From Anaerolineae bacterium (lineage in GTDB: Bacteria; Chloroflexota; Anaerolineae; Anaerolineales; Anaerolineaceae), in assembly GCA_013314735.1 (NCBI GenBank), contig JABUFD010000003.1, positions 434,001 to 498,000 on the forward strand: a stretch of 64,000 nucleotides of DNA, written 5' to 3'. The notes below the pieces were generated by a model. The model was not told the DNA's origin and ran no database searches. It saw nothing but the letters and a program-made list of their open reading frames with translations. Positions 35,225 to 43,348 of this stretch are shown here, piece after piece (the stretch's first letter is position 1; each line of letters starts with the position of its first letter). The translations under genes and the position numbers were made by a program.

Positions 35225-36804
35225 CCCCGATCAACCACAACCGGGCGCGGCGCAGCTTGCTGCGTACCCGGCGACAGGCGATCGCCGCCACCAGCGTGAT
35301 TCTCAGCCTGTTAAATGCGCTGATCGCCGCGATCGCCTGCTTCATCGCCAACCATGGCCTCGCCCTGCCGCTCAGTTACAGCGTGGCGGCTTACGTCTTT
35401 TTTGTCTCGCTGGAAACCCTGTACGCGGGCGAGATCGAAAAACGCATTCTGAGAAGTTACGGGCACAGCACAGCCTTCCGACTGGCGGAGTTCGGGGTGC
35501 TGGCGCTGCTGCTGCGACTGCTGCTCCTGGCAACGGGCAATGAAGGCTCCCGCCTGGCAGCCTTCCGCGCCGGCCTGTTGTCACCAGCAGCGGCAGTATT
35601 CAACCCGGAATTCCTTGCCGCCCTGGTGCTGCTGGGGCTGCTGTGGGGATTCTCCCTGCTCAACCTGCATGACATGCAGTCGATCTATAACCTCGATCAG
35701 CGTTCCAGTTGGGAACAGATCGGCAAGGACCAGGCAGACTTGGCCAGAACCCGCCAGGGATTCATCCAGCGCTTCCTGTTCCTCGGCCTGGCCCTGTTGA
35801 CGGGTATGTTCATGAGTGTCAGTGATTGGGGCGGTGAAGGTGCGGCGCAGGTGCAGTACCACGGCACCCCGCCGATCCTGATCGGCGCGATGCTGCTGTA
35901 TTACAGCCTGGTTCTGCTGTTGATGAGCCAGACCCAGCTTGCCCGGCTGCGCACGCGATGGTGGCTGAACGAAAGCACGGTACACCCGCAATTGGGCAAA
36001 CGCTGGGTGCGGGTCAGTGCATTATTCTTTGGCATGCTCAGCCTGGCCGTCCTGGTCTTGCCAACCGGATTCGGCGAGGACCTGCTGGCAATCCTCCAGG
36101 TGCTGCTGCTCTACCTGGCGTCACTGGGGCAGGCACTGATCGCCCTGCTTCTGCTGCCGCTGGCATTGCTGTTTCCGTGGCTGAACGTGCAAACCGAAGC
36201 CATTGAAGCAGCACCCCAACCACCGATCACGGCGCCTACACCGGCGCCAACCCGGCCATTATCCCCCGCCTGGCTGGGTCCAGCCGGGAATATCGTGTTC
36301 TGGGTGGTGCTGGGACTGGCAATCGCCTTTGCGGTGTTCCAATACCTGCGCCAGGAACGCTCACTGCTGCAGGATATACGCAGCTTGTTCCAGTCCATTG
36401 GAAAATGGCTGCGAATGCAATGGCTTGGGCTTGTACACGGATGGCATGCCCTGCAGCAAGACCAGCGCGCCCGCCGCCGCATCCGCGGCACACAAAGCCT
36501 GCGGGGTTCACCCGTTGAGGCAGCAGAACCCCGCCCCACCCCCGATGCGCCGCGCCTGCGCATTTTTGCCCTGTACCGCGCCCTGCTGGCATGGGGCGCA
36601 GAACACGGTACCGCGCGCCGTCCCAGCCAGACCCCGTTGGGATACCAACAAGCACTCGAACAACATCTGCCGGACAATGATGCCATCCCCGCCGTGCGTG
36701 AACTGACGCACCGTTTCGACCAGGCGCGCTACAGCCGCGAACCGATCAGCGATGCGGAGGCACAGGCAGTGGAACAGGATTGGAACCGCAGCCAGCAGGC
36801 ATGA
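35221..36804 (+). CDS. Membrane protein with C-terminal DUF4129 domain
   Basis: 527 aa from a TTG at 35221, with GGAGG five bases before it, overlapping the DUF58 stop. About nine hydrophobic segments up to residue 375 (including YSVAAYVFFVSLETLYAGEI and NIVFWVVLGLAIAFAVFQYL), then a soluble DUF4129 domain: RIFALYRALLAWGAEHG, RRPSQTPLGYQQALEQHLP and LTHRFDQARYSREPISDAEA. DUF4129 is often the C-terminus of transglutaminase-like (TgpA) proteins next to MoxR/DUF58, but no transglutaminase domain is seen here. Confidence 0.82.
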   Translation: MTPINHNRARRSLLRTRRQAIAATSVILSLLNALIAAIACFIANHGLALPLSYSVAAYVFFVSLETLYAGEIEKRILRSYGHSTAFRLAEFGVLALLLRLLLLATGNEGSRLAAFRAGLLSPAAAVFNPEFLAALVLLGLLWGFSLLNLHDMQSIYNLDQRSSWEQIGKDQADLARTRQGFIQRFLFLGLALLTGMFMSVSDWGGEGAAQVQYHGTPPILIGAMLLYYSLVLLLMSQTQLARLRTRWWLNESTVHPQLGKRWVRVSALFFGMLSLAVLVLPTGFGEDLLAILQVLLLYLASLGQALIALLLLPLALLFPWLNVQTEAIEAAPQPPITAPTPAPTRPLSPAWLGPAGNIVFWVVLGLAIAFAVFQYLRQERSLLQDIRSLFQSIGKWLRMQWLGLVHGWHALQQDQRARRRIRGTQSLRGSPVEAAEPRPTPDAPRLRIFALYRALLAWGAEHGTARRPSQTPLGYQQALEQHLPDNDAIPAVRELTHRFDQARYSREPISDAEAQAVEQDWNRSQQA

Positions 36805-36806
36805 AA

Positions 36807-36828
36807 AACCCCGGTGTTACCCGGGGTT
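36807..36828. terminator. Probable bidirectional terminator
   Basis: Arms AACCCCGG / CCGGGGTT around a six-base loop lie just past the DUF4129 stop and before the convergent PD40 gene. The plus-strand side is followed by T-rich but broken DNA (ATTTTCATTTTC); on the minus strand the hairpin is followed by TTTTTCAT. Confidence 0.65.
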
Positions 36829-36856
36829 GATTCAAATTTTCATTTTCAGGAATGGA

Positions 36857-38539
36857 TTATTTGTACGGCATCCACAGCGGCCGGGCTTCAACATCGGCGT
36901 TATCCGTCATCTTCTGTGAATCACTGCCGTCCCTCGCCATCGTCCAGATATCCCACTGTCCGCCGCTGTTGGAGAGATACGTAATGCGGCTACAGAAGGG
37001 CGACCAATCGGGCTGGAGTTCATCCACACCGGCGGTGTTGGTCAGGCGCACAACACCTTCATTGTTGCCGTTGGCGGCCTGCACCGAGGGATCGATGGCA
37101 TACAAATCCCAATCATCGCTGGGGCTGGTGCGCATCGCGAATACAATCCGGTCAAAGAACACTTCAGTGTCCCAATCGTAGCCGGAGCACCAGCGCGGTG
37201 AGTTGATCTCGGTGGTGCTGACATCGTAGAAGGTCAGCCTTGTACCGGGATATGAACTCAGGGCGGCGGACATGCGGTACACGTTCTCAGCACCCAGGGT
37301 GGAGCCGGTAACATAGATGATCTGCGGACTGCCGCTGGTGGTCCAGCTGGGATCATGGTCGTCCCAGGTGGGATCATCACTGATCTGCGTCACCTCACCA
37401 CCCGCGCCATTTACGATCCACAGATTGCGGTCAGTTCCAAATCCGCCGGTCGCCAGGGCAAATACCACCACACGATTCTCAGCAATGCCTTCCTGCAGAT
37501 TTACACTGGGTTCCAGCAGGTTGGCGGAAATGCCGCCGGTGGAAATTTGTTCCACGGTAACGCCTGTGGTATACAGGATACGGTGTATTGGGTTAATTTT
37601 GGAGGGATCACTGAACAGCAGAAAATGGTTGTTAACCTCACCCAACCACCAGCCGGTTGCCGGGCGTGCCTGCGGGTAGCCGCTCATGTTAAGGGTGTAA
37701 TTAACCGTGCCTGACATATTGCGGGAAATGAACCATTCTGCGGTTTCGTCCCCGCCCGTAATGGAATAAGCAATCGGATTATCACGCACGATCTGTGCCT
37801 GAACGGTCTGGGTTACCCGTGCCACCAGGGTGACAGTGGCGATCTGGGTCTGGGTCACCGACTGGGCGGTGGCAGTATTGTGAGCGTTCTGGGTGGCCGT
37901 CATCACCTGGGCCGTGGCGGTCTGGTTGAAGGATTGGGTCTGCGTCAGCACCTGTGCGGTTTGCGTCAACACCTGCGCGGTCTGGGTCTGGCGGCCGGCG
38001 ATCTCTGTCTGCGCGGCAGCCGTGCGCGCCTGGGCCGTCTGGGTGTTGCGCACGTTCTGGGTTTGCTGCAGCACCGCGTTGGTTTTTGCCTGGTTGGTCA
38101 GTGCCACGGCAGCGGTGTTGGTCTTCGCAATCGCGGTCCGTGCCGCATTGGTCAGCACAATCGGGTTCTGGGTGTTGGTAGGGGTACGGGTGGCGGTCGG
38201 CGGCGTCCCGGTAATGGTGGGGCTTAAGGACGGCGTGAAGGTCCGGCTGGGTGTAACCGTCGGCTCGGTGGCCGTGATGGTAGCCGTCAGCGTCTCACTC
38301 GGGCGGATCGTGGCCGTGGCCAAGGCATCCGCTGGCAGGGTGTTGGTGGGCGGTAGTTTCGCCAGGGTATTGGTCGGGCTGGGAAGCACCACCACCGCGG
38401 GCGGCGCCTGCGGCGGAAAGACATTCAGCGGATTGTTGGGGAAGAAGAAGATCACCCCATACAATACCAGCACCCCCGCTGTTGCGGCAAGCACCAGTAC
38501 GCTTAAAATATCCCAGATGGTTGAAGACTTAATTTCCAT
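36857..38539 (-). CDS. Membrane-anchored WD40-like (PD40) protein with TQTA stalk
   Basis: 560 aa. One N-terminal membrane helix (LSVLVLAATAGVLVLYGVIF, residues about 12-31), a Pro/Thr stalk (50-125), then about 140 residues of Thr/Gln/Ala repeats such as TQTAQVLTQTAQVLTQTQ that keep rough seven-residue spacing and contain no Pro or Gly, suggesting a long helical or coiled stalk. The C-terminal half has TolB/PD40 blades: DPTWDDHDPSWTTSGSPQII, SPSDDWDLYAIDPS and DELQPDWSPFCSRITYLSN. It probably projects a propeller outside the cell. The binding partner is unknown. Confidence 0.8.
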   Translation of the reverse strand: MEIKSSTIWDILSVLVLAATAGVLVLYGVIFFFPNNPLNVFPPQAPPAVVVLPSPTNTLAKLPPTNTLPADALATATIRPSETLTATITATEPTVTPSRTFTPSLSPTITGTPPTATRTPTNTQNPIVLTNAARTAIAKTNTAAVALTNQAKTNAVLQQTQNVRNTQTAQARTAAAQTEIAGRQTQTAQVLTQTAQVLTQTQSFNQTATAQVMTATQNAHNTATAQSVTQTQIATVTLVARVTQTVQAQIVRDNPIAYSITGGDETAEWFISRNMSGTVNYTLNMSGYPQARPATGWWLGEVNNHFLLFSDPSKINPIHRILYTTGVTVEQISTGGISANLLEPSVNLQEGIAENRVVVFALATGGFGTDRNLWIVNGAGGEVTQISDDPTWDDHDPSWTTSGSPQIIYVTGSTLGAENVYRMSAALSSYPGTRLTFYDVSTTEINSPRWCSGYDWDTEVFFDRIVFAMRTSPSDDWDLYAIDPSVQAANGNNEGVVRLTNTAGVDELQPDWSPFCSRITYLSNSGGQWDIWTMARDGSDSQKMTDNADVEARPLWMPYK

Positions 38540-38610
38540 AAGCCTGTCCTTTTTTTGATCTCTTGAAGGATCGATTTTTTCTAGGCAAATCTTAAATATT
38601 TTCTAGTTTC

Positions 38611-38640
38611 AGTATACCTTAATACACAATTTGAATACAA
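38611..38640 (-). promoter_or_regulatory. Promoter for the PD40 gene
   Basis: On the minus strand TTGTAT (38635-38640) and TATACT (38611-38616) are separated by 18 bases, a good sigma-70-type arrangement, 72 bases upstream of the ATG. Confidence 0.5.
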
Positions 38641-38745
38641 GCGCGAACGGCATACCTTTCAAAAGCATGGATACCAAACCACACACCAAAATGGAAAGTA
38701 CCACTGGTTCTTCTGGATGCAATTTTCCTGCCAGTCCGGCCGCTG

Positions 38746-39936
38746 CTAGAGCAGGATCAAAGCCTGTTGCGGATGTGACAAAAATTCTGCCCCGTTTTCG
38801 GTCACCACCACATCTTCTTCCAGTCCGATGATGCCGTAACCCTCCAGCACCAGGGTCGGTTCCACCGCGTACACCTGCCCGGCTTCCAGCCGGCCAAACG
38901 GCGTTTGCCCGTAGCGTTCCCAGGCCGGGCCCAGCACAGTACCGCCGTCATGGGTCTCCAACCCCACCTGGTGCCCGGTGGCGTGCATGAATTCCGGGTA
39001 ACCGGCTTCAACCACGATCCTGCGGGCAATGGCATCCACTCCCTGCCCGGTTATGCCGGGTTTCATTGCCGCGGCGGCGGCGTTCAAGGCTATCCGGATG
39101 GTATCAAAAGCACGCTGAACAGCAGCGGGGGCTTCTGTTTCACCCTCACGCAGCAAATACACCACGCGCTGGATATCGGAACAGTATTCATTTTCACGCA
39201 CGCCGAAATCAAAATGGATCACCTGGCCGCGCTGGGCGCGGTTGTCCTTGGGGCTGGCATGCCCCACCACCCCGGCATACCCGGCATTGACCCCGGGACA
39301 GGATTGTTCCGCCCAGGCCGTGGTTAAACCACGCTGCGCCACTTCTGCCAGCATGATCTGCGCGATCTGGGCTTCGCTCATCCCCGGCTTCATCTCCGCA
39401 AAGACCACATCATAGATGGCTTCAGCCGTGGCAACGGACTGGCGCAGGCGGGTCAGTTCTGCCGCGCTCTTGCGCCCACGCAGGGCTGCGATCACTTCGC
39501 CGGCAGAAACCAGGCGTTCCGCGTAGGGCGTTCCCGCCAGGAAATCGAGCAATTTCAGGTACATACCATGGTGCAGGCCGTCGGCAAACACATCATCCCT
39601 GGAGATATTAATGGCAATCGTGCGCGGGTCCAACCGCCGCAGGGTTTCCAGCAGTACTGGTTGGATCGATTGGTCATAACCAAGGATGGTGCCATACGCG
39701 CCGGTGTCATCGGCCAGGGTTTTGTCGAGGTTGCCGGTAATGGCGATCGTTTCACCGCCTGCTGTAACCATCAATACGCTTTCCCAGGTGAGGGTTTGAC
39801 TGCCGAAGATCATCGGCAGCACAGGATCATACCCGGCTGAGGTTTCACGCACAAAAGTCAGCCATACATCAACCCCCTTTTCCCGCAAGATCTCCACTGC
39901 TTGTGCAACTTTTTCCTGAACGATGGTCGCTTTCAT
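38746..39936 (-). CDS. M24 family aminopeptidase (Xaa-Pro dipeptidase-like)
   Basis: 396 aa. A creatinase-like N-terminal domain (to about residue 160) precedes the pita-bread metallopeptidase domain. The five expected metal ligands are present: Asp in IHFDFGVRE, Asp in YCSDIQRVVY, His in HATGHQVGLE, Glu in YAVEPTLVL and Glu in GLEEDVVV. A cytoplasmic dipeptidase removing residues before proline is the likely role, useful after peptide import. The ATG follows AGGAGG. Standalone gene. Confidence 0.9.
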   Translation of the reverse strand: MKATIVQEKVAQAVEILREKGVDVWLTFVRETSAGYDPVLPMIFGSQTLTWESVLMVTAGGETIAITGNLDKTLADDTGAYGTILGYDQSIQPVLLETLRRLDPRTIAINISRDDVFADGLHHGMYLKLLDFLAGTPYAERLVSAGEVIAALRGRKSAAELTRLRQSVATAEAIYDVVFAEMKPGMSEAQIAQIMLAEVAQRGLTTAWAEQSCPGVNAGYAGVVGHASPKDNRAQRGQVIHFDFGVRENEYCSDIQRVVYLLREGETEAPAAVQRAFDTIRIALNAAAAAMKPGITGQGVDAIARRIVVEAGYPEFMHATGHQVGLETHDGGTVLGPAWERYGQTPFGRLEAGQVYAVEPTLVLEGYGIIGLEEDVVVTENGAEFLSHPQQALILL

Positions 39937-40092
39937 TAATCACATCCTCCTCTACCTGAATATGAATGATTATACGCCAGTTTGCATCCTCCTGCAGCAG
40001 GATGCTTCCAGTGCCGGAGGGTGGTTTTTCACCAAGATGTGACATGGCCGCAGTACAATCAACGACAGGACGAATCGAGAAAGGAAAAAGAA

Positions 40093-40980
40093 ATGCAATT
40101 AACAGCCGAATTATTACAATCGATCGAGGACAATCAGTTTCACCTGCCGGATGCGGTGGAACCCACCGCATTCACCGAAGCGTTGATCGAAGGCCTCGCT
40201 TCAATTGACCCCGACATCCGCGAACGCTGCTATACCGTGTTCGGGTACCGGCTGTGGGGCAAGGGCAACCACCCCTACACAGCGGCACAGCGCCTGGAAT
40301 ACGGGCAGCGGTTGTGCAGCCAGGTTCAGGCCACCTGCGGCAGCGTCCCGGGGGATAGTGTTTTCTTCCGCGCTTTTGCTGCATTGATCCTGGCTGAGAT
40401 TGTTGGCGCGGATCTCGAACAGCAGCAGCTTCCGCCACACATCATCCGGCAATGGATGCAAACGGTCCTGGCCTGTTTCACCGCCGAACAGGATTTGCGT
40501 GGGTATGTGGCAGAAAAAGGTTGGGCGCATGCCCTGGCGCATATGGCCGATTTTCTATATGTATGCACCTTGCATCCTGCAATCACCCGGGACGACCTGC
40601 TGCAAATCCTGAACACAATTCAACAGAAGCTCGCTGTCCCGCGGCAGCACGCCCTTGTCTACCAGGAGGATGAACGCCTGTGCCGCCCGGTGCTGGGCGC
40701 TGTGAAAAGCGGGAAGTTATCGATGGAAGACCTGTCGCCCTGGCTGGCAGGTTTTGTACCGGCAGCCAACGGAGCTGCATGGAGCGAAACCATGCAGCAG
40801 CCCGCCCTGGCATATACCCGCCACACCCTGGTCTGCTTCCTGCGCAGCCTGTACCTGCAAATGCAATGGCGCAAAAAAGAGGGAGGCGCGGTTGACCCGG
40901 AATCATGGCAGGCATTCCAGCAGGCGTTGGCAGATACCCTGCAGGAAATTGATCGCAACCTGTATGAACGGCCACTGTAA
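40093..40980 (+). CDS. DUF2785 family protein
   Basis: 295 aa from the ATG at 40093 behind AAAGGA. Helical, HEAT-like in appearance, without signal peptide. DUF2785 markers seen: RERCYTVFGYRLWGKGNHPY (about 44-63), VFFRAFAALILAEIVGADL, VAEKGWAHALAHMADFLYVC and YQEDERLCRPVLGAV. No function has been assigned to this family that I know of. A strong hairpin follows it. Confidence 0.8.
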   Translation: MQLTAELLQSIEDNQFHLPDAVEPTAFTEALIEGLASIDPDIRERCYTVFGYRLWGKGNHPYTAAQRLEYGQRLCSQVQATCGSVPGDSVFFRAFAALILAEIVGADLEQQQLPPHIIRQWMQTVLACFTAEQDLRGYVAEKGWAHALAHMADFLYVCTLHPAITRDDLLQILNTIQQKLAVPRQHALVYQEDERLCRPVLGAVKSGKLSMEDLSPWLAGFVPAANGAAWSETMQQPALAYTRHTLVCFLRSLYLQMQWRKKEGGAVDPESWQAFQQALADTLQEIDRNLYERPL

Positions 40981-41002
40981 TAAAGGAGTCCTTAACCGGC
41001 CA

Positions 41003-41042
41003 TGAGCCATCTGTCGCTCCCGAACGAGCGACAGATGGCTCA
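41003..41042. terminator. Perfect 17-base-arm hairpin after the DUF2785 gene
   Basis: Arms TGAGCCATCTGTCGCTC and its exact complement surround a six-base loop, starting 22 bases after the stop. There is no T-run on either strand, so the role may be mRNA 3' protection, a small RNA or a mobile palindrome. Confidence 0.55.
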
Positions 41043-41146
41043 ACTGACCAGGGGAATCTACCAGGATAGGAATTGATCCTGGAATGAATGGTTATCCAGA
41101 GCCTGTTCCGCCAACAGGAAATACAGGAAAAATGCGGGACGGTGCT

Positions 41147-41908
41147 TTAGATTTCCTTCTTTTGGAACACCAAAGCCGCTGCCAGGAGAAAAACAATGGA
41201 TACACCCACAGTCACCGCCATCGTTCCCCAAACGTCATTGTTGGTTGCGCTTCCTGTGATCAGTGCCATGTTCACATTCCCCAGTGTGGTTGGCAGGTAA
41301 TCGACCATTATCGGGAACGTCCCGGCGATGTAAAGCGCAACCATCACCCCGCCAGCGAGGATCATGGTGATATAACTCTGGTTGGCAAGAACACTGGCAA
41401 AGTTGATCAATGCCAGGAGGAAGGATATGAGCAGCCAGAGCGCTGCCATAGCCACCCAAAAATTCATCGGCGCCTGGTCAGGAAATAAATACTGGGTATA
41501 CCCCCAAAACACTCCGACCGCGATCCAATAACAAAGGCTCCACACCACCCATTGCGCGGTAAACTTGGCCAGCACAAATGCAGATCGGGACAGTCCTTTG
41601 GAAAACATCATCAGCACGGTTCCCTGGTTAATTTCCTGGGCAATATTCCCGCTGAACAGGAACACGATCAGAATCATGACGATCTGGTTCATGTTTTTAA
41701 AGAATTGGGCATACGCATCCACAAATGTCGGCTCCGGAATCTCAAACTGAACCCCAACATCAATGCTTTGAAAGATTTCCGGCATCAATTTCGCTGCCAC
41801 TGGACTTAACATGGCGAAAATTAACACAATGCAGCCCAGTGCGATGCCTTTGAAGTTCTTCCACTGTTCTATCAGTTCTTTCTTTGTGAAAATCCAATAT
41901 CTTCTCAT
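41147..41908 (-). CDS. ABC-2 type transporter permease
   Basis: 253 aa, six hydrophobic segments (first about 24-40, last about 225-247). NQIVMILIVFLFSGNIAQEI and GTVLMMFSKGLSRSAFVLAK (residues about 99-118) are characteristic of ABC-2 permeases. Its ATG overlaps the stop of the ATPase gene (ATGA), so the two form one exporter. The small membrane protein upstream completes a YxlE-F-G-like set. Confidence 0.88.
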   Translation of the reverse strand: MRRYWIFTKKELIEQWKNFKGIALGCIVLIFAMLSPVAAKLMPEIFQSIDVGVQFEIPEPTFVDAYAQFFKNMNQIVMILIVFLFSGNIAQEINQGTVLMMFSKGLSRSAFVLAKFTAQWVVWSLCYWIAVGVFWGYTQYLFPDQAPMNFWVAMAALWLLISFLLALINFASVLANQSYITMILAGGVMVALYIAGTFPIMVDYLPTTLGNVNMALITGSATNNDVWGTMAVTVGVSIVFLLAAALVFQKKEI

Positions 41909-42834
41909 CAGCGTGTTACCTCGATGAACAATTGCTCCAGCTCAGGTTCCTGCACCTCGAATTTTCGCAGTTGGACGCCGCTTTCATTTAATATGCGGAT
42001 CACATCCGTACTGGTCTCCGGCAGGTTTGATGTCGTAATGCGGAAGGTATGGTTCTCTTGCCGCAATTCGGTGATCGACGCAAGTGAAGTTAACATTTCC
42101 ACAAACACCGGTAATGACTCTCCGCCATTCACCTCCAGGGTAATCTTGTCGCTACGGTAATCATCCTTCAGGTCGCTGATATTCCCTTCCAGCACAATTC
42201 TCCCGTTGTTCAAGATACCGATCGTATCACAAATTTTTTCCACATCCGAGAGAATATGGGTTGAAAAAATGATGGTTGTCTGCTCTCTCACATTCGCCAG
42301 AATATCCAGGATCTCCCGCCGTCCCACTGGATCCAGGGCCGAGGTGGGTTCATCGCAGATCAACAGGCGGGGTTCATGCAAGAGTGCCTGCGCAATCCCC
42401 AGGCGTTGTTTCATTCCACGGGAAAATCCCTTCACCTTGCGTTTGGCGGCGCCATCCAGGCCCACCAGCGGTAACAGTTCTTTGATGCGCGCTTTTGTCC
42501 GGGCAGGCGACAAACCGGTCATTTCTCCGCACAGCCGCAGGTATTCCCGCGGTGTCATATACGAATAGAATTCCGGCACATCGGGCAGATAACCCACCAT
42601 TCGGTTGGTATGGGTGTTTCCATACCGCACAGCTTCACCGCAGATGGCAATACTACCGGCATCCGGTTTAAGAAAGCCCAGGATCATTTTCATGGTGGTC
42701 GTCTTGCCGGCACCGTTCTTCCCAATGAAACCAAACACCGATTTTTCACGCACCGTCATATTCAGATCCCGGATGACCTTCAGGTCACCAAAACTCCGCG
42801 ACACAGACCGGATTGAAACAATTTCACTCGTCAT
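41908..42834 (-). CDS. ABC transporter ATP-binding protein (YxlF-like)
   Basis: 308 aa from the ATG at 42834; the residues before it are not conserved. Walker A GKNGAGKTTTMKMILGFL, signature GFSRGMKQRLGIAQALL, Walker B RLLICDEPTSALDPVGR and the H-loop IFSTHILSDVE are all intact. The C-terminal part after about residue 210 is the extension common in ABC-2 exporter ATPases. It energises the permease encoded next. Overlaps the small membrane protein gene by 11 bases. Confidence 0.93.
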   Translation of the reverse strand: MTSEIVSIRSVSRSFGDLKVIRDLNMTVREKSVFGFIGKNGAGKTTTMKMILGFLKPDAGSIAICGEAVRYGNTHTNRMVGYLPDVPEFYSYMTPREYLRLCGEMTGLSPARTKARIKELLPLVGLDGAAKRKVKGFSRGMKQRLGIAQALLHEPRLLICDEPTSALDPVGRREILDILANVREQTTIIFSTHILSDVEKICDTIGILNNGRIVLEGNISDLKDDYRSDKITLEVNGGESLPVFVEMLTSLASITELRQENHTFRITTSNLPETSTDVIRILNESGVQLRKFEVQEPELEQLFIEVTR

Positions 42835-43027
42835 CGTCTGCTTTCCCGATTGTAAAGTAGAGGATGGGGCCAACGATCTGGACAAATGCCAGGATGACCC
42901 ACAGGGTCAGGTTCCCGAATTTAAATTTCTTGTGCTTCAACATGTGAACCAATGCCACGATGGTCAGCGCCAATTCGAGCACCACAATCGGGATCAACAA
43001 AGGCAAATACTTCATGACAATTTCCAT
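42824..43027 (-). CDS. Small PLDc_N-type membrane protein (YxlE-like)
   Basis: 67 aa from the ATG at 43027, the best placed behind AAGGAG; a GTG three codons earlier is also possible. Two membrane helices: LLIPIVVLELALTIVALVHM and NLTLWVILAFVQIVGPILYF, with the K/R-rich loop and GPILYF typical of the phospholipase-D N-terminal (PLDc_N) family. In Bacillus subtilis a similar small protein (YxlE) precedes the YxlF/YxlG ABC pair and is linked to sigma-Y control; no sigma factor is seen here. Confidence 0.78.
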   Translation of the reverse strand: MEIVMKYLPLLIPIVVLELALTIVALVHMLKHKKFKFGNLTLWVILAFVQIVGPILYFTIGKADDDE

Positions 43028-43348
43028 TAACAACACTCCTTCCTTTTGCTCAACATATATTCCGCTGCCAACTATTATCGAACATGCGGGATGCTTCCAT
43101 CCATCTCTCCATATTCTGATTTTACAGCCCGAACCCGCAACAGCAACCGACTGCCCTTTGCAATGAATTCCTTCTTTGCGCGTTTGGCACTCTCCGCCTG
43201 GTGATTTCTCCTCAAATCAGACAAATACCTGGCAAGCATATTCCTGTATATTGTACGGCAAATGGGAGGAAAAGTTTCAAACCAGTTATGGAATAAAAAG
43301 ACCGGGAATCGTCGACGAATCCCGGTCTTTGATGGAATTTATGCTTTG
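43028..43348. other. Intergenic stretch
   Basis: 321 bases without a convincing gene. It carries the leader of the YxlE-like gene and, at its right end, the terminator of the mannosidase gene. Nothing else was recognised. Confidence 0.6.
43295..43330 (-). terminator. Intrinsic terminator of the alpha-mannosidase gene
   Basis: On the minus strand 18 bases past the stop, arms AAAGACCGGGA / TCCCGGTCTTT enclose a 12-base loop and are followed by TTTTTATT. A textbook Rho-independent structure. Confidence 0.85.

Noticed and set aside
37780-38110. Repeat-like DNA resembling a tandem array
   Set aside because: It encodes the TQTA stalk of the PD40 protein in one open frame; spacing is not constant at DNA level.
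41002-41076. 24-codon frame starting ATG AGC after AAAGGAG
   Set aside because: Its first half is the perfect hairpin itself and the ribosome site is 13 bases away; translation seems unlikely.
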